Shown here piece by piece: positions 26,645 to 34,490 of a stretch of 64,000 bases of DNA. Below the pieces are notes generated by a model that was given only the letters and a program-made list of their open reading frames with translations, was not told the origin of the DNA and ran no database searches. The DNA lies in NCBI GenBank assembly GCA_964424115.1, contig CAYRHN010000013.1, positions 58,019 to 122,018 on the forward strand, in the 5' to 3' direction. The first letter of the stretch is position 1, and each line of letters begins with the position of its first letter. Both the position numbers and the translations under genes were made by a program. This stretch comes from CAYRHN01 sp964424115. GTDB lineage: Bacteria; Chloroflexota; Anaerolineae; Anaerolineales; Anaerolineaceae.

Positions 26645-27073
26645 TCAGGCTTTAACAGCCACCGCTTCAGGGATGATCGCCCCCACCGGGCAGGCGATCT
26701 CACAGAGGTGGCAGCCGATGCATTTCTTGGGCTGGGCCAGGATGGGGTAGGCCTTAGGCGGCTTCCCCTGCGGCTCGCCAGCAGTCAGGCAGTCCGCCGG
26801 ACAGGCCTGGATGCAGATGTTACAGGCCACACAGTCGGCGATCACTACCTGGGGGTGGAACCATTCGGAACGTTTCAGGAGAATGCATGGGGTCCCTTTT
26901 TCGTCCTGGATCGAATCAAAGGCGCATACCCGCCCGCAGGCGCCGCAATCAATGCAGCGGTGGGCAAGAATGTGGTGTTTTTCTCCGCGAGGAACCGATG
27001 GAATGGCCGCCACGGGGCAAATCCGTGTGCAGGCGGTGCAACCGGTGCATGAGTCCAGAATGAGGTGAGACAT
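26645..27073 (-). CDS. Ferredoxin-like protein with four [4Fe-4S] motifs
   Basis: A 142-residue iron-sulfur protein with four CxxCxxCxxxC motifs: CTGCTACTRICP, CIDCGACGRVC, CVACNICIQACP and CIGCHLCEIACP. The second is followed by Ala instead of Pro. An insertion of about 30 residues (EKGTPCILLKRSEWF) separates the two pairs and holds an extra Cys. Such polyferredoxins shuttle electrons between dehydrogenases, but no redox partner gene is adjacent, so the partner is unknown. GGAG precedes the ATG. Confidence 0.9.
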   Translation of the reverse strand: MSHLILDSCTGCTACTRICPVAAIPSVPRGEKHHILAHRCIDCGACGRVCAFDSIQDEKGTPCILLKRSEWFHPQVVIADCVACNICIQACPADCLTAGEPQGKPPKAYPILAQPKKCIGCHLCEIACPVGAIIPEAVAVKA

Positions 27074-27234
27074 GATTCAACTCCAGAAATGGGTTGTCTT
27101 CAAATAGCCCCGCCAGGGTTTTGTGAGGGGCAATGAAATCATCATATCATATTTTTCAAATTCGATTTTAATCCAAACAAACGGGGTTTGTGTTATTATG
27201 CGATCACATAAATATTTTACAGGAGTAGAAAATC

Positions 27235-28308
27235 ATGAAAAAAACCTTTTTATGGATCGTGTTCCTGGGCGTTTTGACCCTGGCACTGGCAGCCTGCAAC
27301 GTCCCCCAGGCTCCAACCGCCACCCAGGCCAGCAGCGTTTCCACGCCCAAGCCGGTTGAAAATACCCCTGCCGCCCAACCCACCAGCACTACCGGCGCGC
27401 TGGATCTGCCTTCTGTGTTGAACCTGCACAGCGGCCTGGATGCTGCCGACAGCTACCGCACCACCTTCAAAATGGAAGTGGTTGGTAAGAATGAGGCCGA
27501 TGAAGACGTAGACGAGACCTTTGAGATCAACCAGGAGATCAACCGCTCACAGAACGCGAACCGGGTGACCTGGAAGAACAGCGAAAGCAGCGACATGCCC
27601 GAATTCACCATCATTTACCTCAACGGTCAGGCTTTCATGGATACCAGTTCTTCCTCGGATCAAGCCGGCTGCTTCGTCTACCCGGGCGAAGATGCCCAGT
27701 CCGAACTGAGCAATATGACCCCCAGCGCGTTTGTGGGAGATATTGCCCCTGAGAACCTGGTGGCCCAGGGAGAAACGGTCAATGGCATGGTAACCAATCA
27801 CTACAGTGTCAAGAAGGCTGACCTGATCTTCACCGGCGAGGTCACCTCAGCCAGCGGGGACATCTGGGTCACCCAGGACGGCAAATATGTGATCAAGTAT
27901 GTCTACCGTGCGGAAGGCAAGTTTGACGCAATGAGCCAGGGCACCCCGGTCACCGGCGTAATGACGATGACATTCGACCTGACCGACATTAACAAGGTGG
28001 CAGAGATCACCGTTCCCCAGGCCTGCCTAGATCAGTTGAACGCGTTGTCCGATCTACCGGTGATGGCGGATGCCACCGACATGTCCAGCATGTCCGGGAT
28101 CGTCAGCTACTCCACCGCTTCCGAACCAGCTGCGGTCAAGGATTTCTACATGACCAAGGGTGCCGCGCAGGGTTGGGTTGTCAGCGATGACAACAGCATG
28201 GAAGGCTATATCAGCTTCAATATCACCAAAGACGGCCAGAAATACAATGTGATCATCTCTGCGGGCGGCAGCGGCGGCTCGACGGTGATCTTAATGCTGG
28301 AACAATAA
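27235..28308 (+). CDS. Lipoprotein, LppX/LprG-like fold suspected
   Basis: A 357-residue predicted lipoprotein: FLGVLTLALAAC is the signal peptide and lipobox. A short Thr/Pro linker follows, then a domain (about 70-250) with SYRTTFKMEVVG, TIIYLNGQAFMDTSS, HYSVKKADL and GDIWVTQDGKYVIKYVY, resembling LolA/LppX-like lipid-binding folds. A last part of about 90 residues (MSGIVSYSTASEPAAVKDFY, ending TVILMLEQ) looks like a separate alpha/beta domain. AGGAG precedes the ATG and a strong terminator follows. The fold assignment is by pattern only. Confidence 0.75.
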   Translation: MKKTFLWIVFLGVLTLALAACNVPQAPTATQASSVSTPKPVENTPAAQPTSTTGALDLPSVLNLHSGLDAADSYRTTFKMEVVGKNEADEDVDETFEINQEINRSQNANRVTWKNSESSDMPEFTIIYLNGQAFMDTSSSSDQAGCFVYPGEDAQSELSNMTPSAFVGDIAPENLVAQGETVNGMVTNHYSVKKADLIFTGEVTSASGDIWVTQDGKYVIKYVYRAEGKFDAMSQGTPVTGVMTMTFDLTDINKVAEITVPQACLDQLNALSDLPVMADATDMSSMSGIVSYSTASEPAAVKDFYMTKGAAQGWVVSDDNSMEGYISFNITKDGQKYNVIISAGGSGGSTVILMLEQ

Positions 28309-28332
28309 TTTTTTGCTCCGTATCCCAAAAAG

Positions 28333-28368
28333 AACCTCCCGGGCATCAAACCGGGAGGTTTCTTTTTT
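28333..28368 (+). terminator. Bidirectional intrinsic terminator between convergent genes
   Basis: Stem AACCTCCCGG (28333-28342) pairs with CCGGGAGGTT (28351-28360), followed by TTTCTTTTTT on the plus strand and preceded by AAAAAG, which gives a shorter T-run on the minus strand. The proS stop codon overlaps the T-tract. Confidence 0.9.
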
Positions 28369-30127
28369 ACCTGAGCCCCATCCCCAAACAGCGGGCAGGC
28401 ACTTCTTCCAGTGGAACGATCTGTTTTTCCTCGGATGTGCGTGGTTTGAACTCCACCCCGCCCTGCTTCAAGGACCGCTCGCTGACCGTCAGACGCAGCG
28501 GCAGGCCAATCAGGTCGGCATCCATGAACTTGACCCCAGCGCTCTCAGAGCGGTCGTCATAGAGCGGTTCCAACCCGGCCGCTTCCAGGCGGGCTGCCAG
28601 GTCGGCGGCAACGGATTCCGGCTGGCTGCTGCCGCGCCCGGCCATCTGAACCAGATGCACCGGGAAGGGCGCCACACTGGCCGGCCAGCACAGGCCCTGA
28701 TCATCGTGATGTTCCTCGGCCACGCAGGCCAACAACCGCCCAACCCCAATACCGTATGACCCCATGATCACCGGATGAGACTGGCCGCTTTCATCCCGGA
28801 AGGTGCAGCCGGCAGCTTCGCTGTAACGCGTACCGAGCTTGAAAATATTGCCCACTTCCACACCCCGCCGGAGGATCATTGGCGCGCCGCAGGACAGGCA
28901 GGCAGCCCCCTCCGGCGCGGCGGCAATATCCGCCACGCAGACGGCGGTGAAATCGCGTCCATAGTTCACATTGAGGAGGTGATACCCCTCCTCGTTTGCC
29001 CCAGCCACCAGGTTGGGCGAAGCCGGGATGCTTTCATCCGCCACCACCCAAACCGAACCCGGCTTTAATCCCACCGGCGAGGCATAGCCCGGTTCGGCGC
29101 CCACTGCCCGGATCTCTGCTGCCAGGGCCGGACGCAGCTCCAGCACACTCCAGCCAGGCAGCGGCCCGTCGGCAGAGGAGAGCAGATTGGCCAACTTGGA
29201 TTCGTTGACTTCCAGATCGCCGCGCACCACGGCAAAGACAAACTGCCAGGCGCGTTCCTCGCCGTGGCTCATTTCCGCCACCATAAAGACCGCTTTGGCC
29301 GTCTGGCTGGGAGAGATATTGAGAAAATGCGCCAGTTCATCGATGGAGCTGGCATGCGGCGTGGCCACTTTTTGCAGCGGACGGGCAGCTTCAGGGGCAG
29401 CAGGCGGGCGGGCAAAACGCGCCACCTGACGGTTGGCCGAATAGCCGCAGTGACGGCAAAACAACAAACTGTCCTCGCCAACCGGGGTCAAATACATGTA
29501 TTCGTGGGCCAGCTTGCCGCCCATCATACCGGTATCCGACTTGACCGCCTCCACCGGCAGCCCGCAGCGCTCGAAAATGCGGAAATAAGCCTGGTAATGG
29601 GCCTGATACTGCGCATCCAATCCCTCCCAGTCCGTGTCCAGGCTGTAACTGTCCAGCATGGTGAACTCGCGCACGCGGATCAACCCGGCTCGCGGGCGAG
29701 GATCATCGCGCCACTTGGTTTGGATCTGGTAGAGCAAGGCCGGCAGCTGGCGGTAGGAGCGGATCTCGTGCCGCACCAGGTCGGCAATGACCTCTTCATG
29801 GGTCATCGCCAGCACCATATCGTGCTGGTTCTTATCCTCAAAGCGCCCCATCTCGCTGCCGATCTGGTACCAGCGGCCAGTCACCTGCCACACTTCGGCA
29901 GGATGCACAACCGGCATGGTGATCTCCTGACCGCCAATGCCATTCAATTCTTCGCGCAAGATCGTCTCGATCCGGCTGAGCGAGCGGCGGGCCAACGGCA
30001 GGTAGCTGAAAATGCCGCTTGCCAGGGGACGGATAAAACCGGCGCGCAGCAGCAGTTGGTGGCTGATCGTCTCAGCATCGCTGGGCACCTCACGCAGAGT
30101 CTGACCAAACAAACGGGAAATTTTCAT
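28367..30127 (-). CDS. proS: Prolyl-tRNA synthetase (bacterial type)
   Basis: A 586-residue class II aminoacyl-tRNA synthetase that charges tRNA-Pro in the cytoplasm. Catalytic-core landmarks are LRAGFIRPLASGIFSYLPL, QEITMPVVHPAEVW, MTHEEVIADL, KWRDDPRPRAGLIRVREFTM and the motif 3 region GSYGIGVGRLL. The editing insertion domain lies between (about 230-400, with HASSIDELAHFLN). The anticodon-binding domain follows (FPVHLVQMAGRG to the end). The length is normal for the bacterial type. Its ATG lies 1 bp after the stop of the CPBP gene, so it is the last gene of a tight minus-strand run. Confidence 0.97.
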   Translation of the reverse strand: MKISRLFGQTLREVPSDAETISHQLLLRAGFIRPLASGIFSYLPLARRSLSRIETILREELNGIGGQEITMPVVHPAEVWQVTGRWYQIGSEMGRFEDKNQHDMVLAMTHEEVIADLVRHEIRSYRQLPALLYQIQTKWRDDPRPRAGLIRVREFTMLDSYSLDTDWEGLDAQYQAHYQAYFRIFERCGLPVEAVKSDTGMMGGKLAHEYMYLTPVGEDSLLFCRHCGYSANRQVARFARPPAAPEAARPLQKVATPHASSIDELAHFLNISPSQTAKAVFMVAEMSHGEERAWQFVFAVVRGDLEVNESKLANLLSSADGPLPGWSVLELRPALAAEIRAVGAEPGYASPVGLKPGSVWVVADESIPASPNLVAGANEEGYHLLNVNYGRDFTAVCVADIAAAPEGAACLSCGAPMILRRGVEVGNIFKLGTRYSEAAGCTFRDESGQSHPVIMGSYGIGVGRLLACVAEEHHDDQGLCWPASVAPFPVHLVQMAGRGSSQPESVAADLAARLEAAGLEPLYDDRSESAGVKFMDADLIGLPLRLTVSERSLKQGGVEFKPRTSEEKQIVPLEEVPARCLGMGLR

Positions 30128-30128
30128 A

Positions 30129-30860
30129 TTAGCTCACGTAGAACAACCACTCGGACATGACCCGGTAGAGCACCGGGGCCAGGATGTGTTTGCTGCGCTG
30201 CGCCACCAGGCAGAGCACCAGCGCCTGGGCCACGCTCAAGGCCAGGTTGAGTAAAACCTGCTGCCCATCCGCAGCCCAGAAGGGCAACTGGTAAAGGATG
30301 AACAACCCGGCAGTGGCAATCCAGCCGCGGCCTTCGCCCAGCCAGGAACGCATGCGTAATTGTATGTAGCCGCGGAAGATGAATTCCTCCGCCAGGCAGA
30401 TGACCGCGCTAACCAGGAACATGGTCCCTTCATCAGGGGTCACGCCGTCCATCACGGCGCTGAATTTACCGCGCAGGAACAAGGAAAGGAACATCAACGC
30501 CAGCCCTAAACGCACATTGGCGCCCAACATGACCCGCCCGCCGATGGCGGAACGCAGCGGTTGGCGGCGGCTGAGCAAGGCTGCAATGAACGGCAGCAGC
30601 CCCAGCACGGCCAGGTTCAGGCGCGCCATAATGGTTTGCATCGCCGGATTATCGCTGGTCAGGATTGGACGGAGCCAACCAGCCCACTGGAGCAAGCCAA
30701 ACACAAAGACCACGGCAAACAGGGCCAACGCCACCAGTCCCTCACGGCGGGGATACTTGAAACCAACCGGTGGGGGTTTGAAAGCCGGGCTGATCCCGGC
30801 CAACCAGACCACGCCCAGCACACCCAACCATTCGGCCAGCAAAGGCAACACAGCCTCCAT
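30129..30860 (-). CDS. CPBP-family membrane protein, probably degenerate protease
   Basis: A 243-residue integral membrane protein with about 7 hydrophobic segments. It has the CPBP/CAAX-protease glutamate motif (LAEEFIFRGYIQL). The usual second motif FxxxH reads FILYQ, and the third motif His is replaced by Arg in ILAPVLYRVM, so two expected catalytic residues are missing. The ATG at 30860 follows the bactofilin stop by 4 bp; upstream in-frame Met codons lie inside the bactofilin gene. A non-catalytic membrane role is inferred. Confidence 0.8.
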   Translation of the reverse strand: MEAVLPLLAEWLGVLGVVWLAGISPAFKPPPVGFKYPRREGLVALALFAVVFVFGLLQWAGWLRPILTSDNPAMQTIMARLNLAVLGLLPFIAALLSRRQPLRSAIGGRVMLGANVRLGLALMFLSLFLRGKFSAVMDGVTPDEGTMFLVSAVICLAEEFIFRGYIQLRMRSWLGEGRGWIATAGLFILYQLPFWAADGQQVLLNLALSVAQALVLCLVAQRSKHILAPVLYRVMSEWLFYVS

Positions 30861-30864
30861 AGGT

Positions 30865-31287
30865 TTAGGCCGGTTCCTGGGGAGCGGGGCGCTCCTCATC
30901 GGCATCCAGGTTCAGTTCCACTTTTTCCTGCATTTGCACCTGGCCGCGCAGAAATGCGCCTTCCTCGGTGGTGAAGGTCACGCAGTTGACGTTACCCCAC
31001 ACCCGCCCGGTGGCGCGAATATCCAGTTTTTCAGCGGTGATATTGCCGTTGACCGACCCGGCTACCACCACGGTGGTGGCGCGCAATTCAGGGCAGGTCA
31101 CCCGGCCGGACTCGCCCACCACCAGCAGGCCGCGCAGCCCGATATCGCCTTCAAAATTGCCTTCGATGCGCACGCCACCGCTGCCGCGCAAATTTCCCAG
31201 CCAGTTGATGCCCTGGCCCAGGACGGAGGTGACCCGTTCCACGGGTTGCGTGGCTGCGCCGGGAGTTGTTGGGGGTTTACGGAACAT
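30865..31287 (-). CDS. Bactofilin
   Basis: A 140-residue cytoskeletal protein. The central beta-helix repeats include LRGSGGVRIEGNFEGDIGLR, LLVVGESGRV, VVVAGSVNGNITAEKLDIRA and GRVWGNVNCVTFTTEEGAFL, a clear bactofilin (DUF583) pattern, with short disordered ends. Bactofilins polymerise without nucleotide and scaffold cell-wall enzymes or shape. GGAGG precedes the ATG. It sits in one run with a CPBP-type membrane protein directly downstream. Confidence 0.92.
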   Translation of the reverse strand: MFRKPPTTPGAATQPVERVTSVLGQGINWLGNLRGSGGVRIEGNFEGDIGLRGLLVVGESGRVTCPELRATTVVVAGSVNGNITAEKLDIRATGRVWGNVNCVTFTTEEGAFLRGQVQMQEKVELNLDADEERPAPQEPA

Positions 31288-31299
31288 AGTTCCTCCAGA

Positions 31300-32205
31300 T
31301 CATCTTTGACCCACGGGGATCAATAATAGGGGAATGCGGGTCAGCGTTGCCACACGCGGCGCCACACTGCCCGACCAAAACGCATCCATGCCAGTCTTGC
31401 CGTGCGTGCCCAGCACGATCACCCCGGCCTTCAAGCGCTCGGCTGTGCGGATGATCACCAAAGCGGGGTCGCCGCGCAGCACGCGCCCTTCCACATGCAC
31501 CTGCTCAGCGCGCAGGCCGGTCACGCAGGCAGCCAATTGCCGGCGGGCTTCTTCCTCTTCCAGTTCCAGCGCAGCGCGTGTCGCCCCTGGCAGCAACCGC
31601 CCGGTGGCTCCTTTGCGCGCTGAAAGGGTTTCCCAGGTGGGCACCACGGTCAGCAGTTGTAATTCTGAATGCAATGACAGGGCCAGATCGCGCATGATCG
31701 CCTGGCACTGGCCGTGCTCAGGATCGGTGTCCAGCCCCACCAGGATGCGGCTAAAGTCCACCGGGCATTCCGGCTCGTCCCGATCGGGCTGGATGAGCAG
31801 CACGGGCGTCTTGCCCATACCGATCACTTGCTGAGCAATGCTGCCCAGCACCAGCTCACGCAGACCGCCTTCGCCGTGCGCACACATGATGATCAGGTCG
31901 GGAGAGAACTCCAGGGCATGCTGGACAATACTGGACGCCACGCGGGTGACCTCCTCGGTATGCACGTGGCAGGTAACGGCAGCCTCGGCGGGGAAGAACT
32001 GGCGAGCGATCGTTTCCAGGTATTCCTGCGCTTCTTGCTGCGTGCGGAGGTGGCGCTGGCCGTGGATCGTCTCAGGGGGATTGCGCTCGATCACGTGAAA
32101 CAGGGTGACTTCGGCGCCCAGTTGGGCGCACAGTCCCGCCGCGGGCGGTAAAGCCGCCTCAGCCAGGCTGGAACCATCCAGGGGAACAAATATACGGCGG
32201 AACAT
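31300..32205 (-). CDS. Tandem universal stress protein (two UspA domains)
   Basis: A 301-residue protein with two UspA domains. Domain 1 (about 1-145) starts RRIFVPLDGSSLAEAALP and ends with MCAHGEGGLRELVLGSIAQQ. Domain 2 (about 160-301) starts ILVGLDTDPEHGQC and carries a better ATP-binding-like loop, VLGTHGKTGMDAFWSGSVA. It begins 3 bp after the NRAMP stop with GGAGG before its ATG. This pairing suggests a role tied to metal uptake, as a soluble partner or sensor, but that is inference. Confidence 0.92.
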   Translation of the reverse strand: MFRRIFVPLDGSSLAEAALPPAAGLCAQLGAEVTLFHVIERNPPETIHGQRHLRTQQEAQEYLETIARQFFPAEAAVTCHVHTEEVTRVASSIVQHALEFSPDLIIMCAHGEGGLRELVLGSIAQQVIGMGKTPVLLIQPDRDEPECPVDFSRILVGLDTDPEHGQCQAIMRDLALSLHSELQLLTVVPTWETLSARKGATGRLLPGATRAALELEEEEARRQLAACVTGLRAEQVHVEGRVLRGDPALVIIRTAERLKAGVIVLGTHGKTGMDAFWSGSVAPRVATLTRIPLLLIPVGQR

Positions 32206-32208
32206 GCG

Positions 32209-33525
32209 CTATCCTCCTCCGCTAAAGATCGAGATCAGCAGGTAGATATTCAGCAAGATCACCAGAGCAGCAACGCCATACATAATGTATGTAGTGATCC
32301 GCCGGTTGACCAACACGCCCATGATATCTTTGCGGCTGGTGAACAAGATGAGCGGGACGATCGCAAAGGGCAGCCCAAAACTGAGGCATACCTGGCTGAT
32401 CACCAGCGTGCGGGTGGGATCCAGGCCGAGGAAAATGACAAGCAAGGAGGGCACCATCGTCACCAGGCGGCGCAACCAGACCGGGATCTCGCGGTGCAGG
32501 AAACCCTGCATGATCACCTGCCCGGCCATCGTGCCCACCGACGCCGAAGAAAGCCCGGAGGCAAGTAGCGAAATCGCAAAGACGACGCTGGCAGCCTTGC
32601 CCAGCAACGGCTCGAGGGTCTGGTAAGCCTGCTCGATGGAACCGACATCCGTGGCGCCAGCGGTGTGAAAGGTGGCAGCCGACATGATCAACATGGCGCC
32701 GTTGATCAAGCTGGCAGCGCCCATGGCGATCAACACATCGATGATCTCAAAGCGGTACAGCCGCTTGAGCTTGACCGGATCGCGCACCACAATGCGCCCC
32801 TGAGTAAGGGCCGAATGCAGGTAAATGGCATGCGGCATGACCGTTGCCCCAAGAATGCCCACTGCCAGTAAAACGCTCTCGCCGCCCTGGAACTGCGGAA
32901 CCACTGCGTGATAGGCCACCTTACCCCAGTCCAGTTTTCCAGCGATCGATTCTATGATCGTTTCCACCAGGTAACTGAGCGCCACCACCCCCACCAGGGC
33001 AGAAATCACCGCTTCCAGCGGACGGAAACCGTAGCGTTCCAGGGCGAGGATCACAAAGGTTGCCACAGCCGTCAGCAATCCGCCAACCCACAGCGGCACA
33101 CCCAGCAGCAGGTGGAAGCCAAGCGCCGCGCCCAGGAATTCGGCCAGGTCAGTCGCCATTGCTACCAGTTCCATCAAGCCCCACATGAAGCGCACCACAC
33201 GCGGCGAGAACTGGTTGCGGCAATGTTCCGCCAGATTCTGCCCGGTGGCTATCCCCAACTTGGCGGACAGCGCCTGGATCAGCATGGCCATCAAATTGCT
33301 GAAGATGATCACCCACAGCAAGGTGTAGCCGAACTGCGCCCCGCCCTGGATATTGGTGGCAAAATTTCCGGGATCGACATATGCCACGCTGGCGATGAAG
33401 GCCGGCCCCAGGAAAGGCAGCAGTCTGCCCAGGCGGCCTTTTTTACTCTCCCCCGAGAGCACCAGGTCCGCATCCTGCAGGATCTGTTCGTCGCTGGTCA
33501 ATTTGGCGGGTGGTTTCTCAGACAT
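32209..33525 (-). CDS. mntH: NRAMP-family divalent metal transporter (MntH-like)
   Basis: A 438-residue integral membrane transporter of Mn2+/Fe2+ type. The TM1 metal-binding motif DPGNFATN and the TM6 motif MPHAIYLHSA are intact. Further family marks are GLMELVAMATDLAEFLGAA and SVGTMAGQVIMQGFLH. The ATG at 33525 (MSEKPP) is preferred to the one at 33534, because TATAAT at 33538-33533 would place the transcript start at or just before 33525. It is followed closely by a universal stress protein gene. Proton-coupled uptake is expected from the family. Confidence 0.92.
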   Translation of the reverse strand: MSEKPPAKLTSDEQILQDADLVLSGESKKGRLGRLLPFLGPAFIASVAYVDPGNFATNIQGGAQFGYTLLWVIIFSNLMAMLIQALSAKLGIATGQNLAEHCRNQFSPRVVRFMWGLMELVAMATDLAEFLGAALGFHLLLGVPLWVGGLLTAVATFVILALERYGFRPLEAVISALVGVVALSYLVETIIESIAGKLDWGKVAYHAVVPQFQGGESVLLAVGILGATVMPHAIYLHSALTQGRIVVRDPVKLKRLYRFEIIDVLIAMGAASLINGAMLIMSAATFHTAGATDVGSIEQAYQTLEPLLGKAASVVFAISLLASGLSSASVGTMAGQVIMQGFLHREIPVWLRRLVTMVPSLLVIFLGLDPTRTLVISQVCLSFGLPFAIVPLILFTSRKDIMGVLVNRRITTYIMYGVAALVILLNIYLLISIFSGGG

Positions 33526-33532
33526 TGCATCC

Positions 33533-33538
33533 ATTATA
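33533..33538 (-). promoter_or_regulatory. -10 hexamer before the NRAMP gene (leaderless)
   Basis: Minus-strand TATAAT (33538-33533) ends 7 nt before the ATG at 33525, with no Shine-Dalgarno site. The -35 region (TTTGGC) is poor. The hexamer overlaps the stop codon region of the upstream DUF92 gene. Confidence 0.5.
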
Positions 33539-34328
33539 TCATTTCCAGCACGGCAGCCAAAAGCGCACCCGCCAAGGTGCAGAGCAGGTTGACCAGATCG
33601 TTGGTCATCCAGACCTGCCCGCGCAACAGACCGGTCGCCTCACCGCAAGCATGGCGGGGATGGCGTTCGGTCTCCTTGCCGCAGCGCGGGCAGTAGTAGA
33701 TGGCCTGCAGGGTGGCGCCCAGGTACGAATCGAACAGGCTACCAGCCAACCCTGCCGCGCTCAACCCGGCAAAGCGCGCCCAGCTGCCCCAGGCGGGCAG
33801 GAGCCAACAACTCAGCCCGGCGATCAGGGCCGAGCCGCCCAGCGCCGCCAGCAATCCCAAGCCGCTCACCGCACCCGAGGCGCCGCGAGGCGCAGGCCGG
33901 CCGGTGGTGAGCAGGCGCGGCGCGGCGCGGCTGAGCACGCCCAGCTCGGTGGCCCAGGTATCGGCGTTAGCGGCGGCCAGCGCACCGCAAAAGGCCAACC
34001 ACGGCCAGGCTTCATCAGGAAAGCACATGTGCAACAGCACCGCCAACCCGGCCAGTCCGCCGTTTGCCAGCACCTGTCCGGCGTCCCGGCGCCCGCCCTT
34101 GGCAAAATCCTGCTCCAGGCCTGTCTTGCGCCGTTTGGAAATGCGTGAAAGCAGGCTGGAGGAGGCAAAAAAGGCCACCAGCACCACCGCCCATTCCAAT
34201 CCGCCCAGGCCGTAGACGAGCGTCCCCAGCAAGACGGCTGCTGCCGCGCCGCTGCGGCTCAGCGCGCGCAGGGCATAGGCAGCCAGGGCGATCCCCAGGG
34301 CCAGGAAAAAGCCGATGACGGTCTGCAT
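33534..34328 (-). CDS. DUF92-family integral membrane protein
   Basis: A 264-residue membrane protein with 6-7 hydrophobic segments and the DUF92 (TIGR00297) motifs: SRSGAAAAVLLGTLVYGLGG, AAANADTWATELGVLS, PPASGA-like region RGASGAVSGLGLLAALGG, and SLFDSYLGATLQ. DUF92 homologues in plants act as phytyl-phosphate kinases, but the bacterial role is unsettled. The ATG at 34328 is chosen because TATACT lies 6 nt upstream; an ATG at 34349 would fall before that promoter element. The frame continues upstream without a convincing start. Confidence 0.85.
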   Translation of the reverse strand: MQTVIGFFLALGIALAAYALRALSRSGAAAAVLLGTLVYGLGGLEWAVVLVAFFASSSLLSRISKRRKTGLEQDFAKGGRRDAGQVLANGGLAGLAVLLHMCFPDEAWPWLAFCGALAAANADTWATELGVLSRAAPRLLTTGRPAPRGASGAVSGLGLLAALGGSALIAGLSCWLLPAWGSWARFAGLSAAGLAGSLFDSYLGATLQAIYYCPRCGKETERHPRHACGEATGLLRGQVWMTNDLVNLLCTLAGALLAAVLEMI

Positions 34329-34334
34329 AGGATA

Positions 34335-34340
34335 AGTATA
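34335..34340 (-). promoter_or_regulatory. -10 hexamer 6 nt before the DUF92 gene ATG (leaderless)
   Basis: Minus-strand TATACT (34340-34335), then six bases, then the ATG at 34328. No Shine-Dalgarno sequence fits in between. Confidence 0.5.
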
Positions 34341-34394
34341 TCTCGTCATTTTTGTAAGGCGATAGGTTTTGGCTGATTCTTCCGCCTGATGTTG

Positions 34395-34400
34395 TATAAT
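34395..34400 (+). promoter_or_regulatory. -10 hexamer for the secreted metzincin gene
   Basis: TATAAT at 34395-34400 lies about 90 bp before the ATG at 34491. The -35 region is not clear. The leader contains AAAGG close to the start codon. Confidence 0.4.
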
Positions 34401-34490
34401 CGGTACAAAACCAACCGGATTTTCCATTTCTGGGGCGCTTTTCGATCTGCCCACATCCAAGCCACACCCATCTAATAAAGGTTCTTCTAT

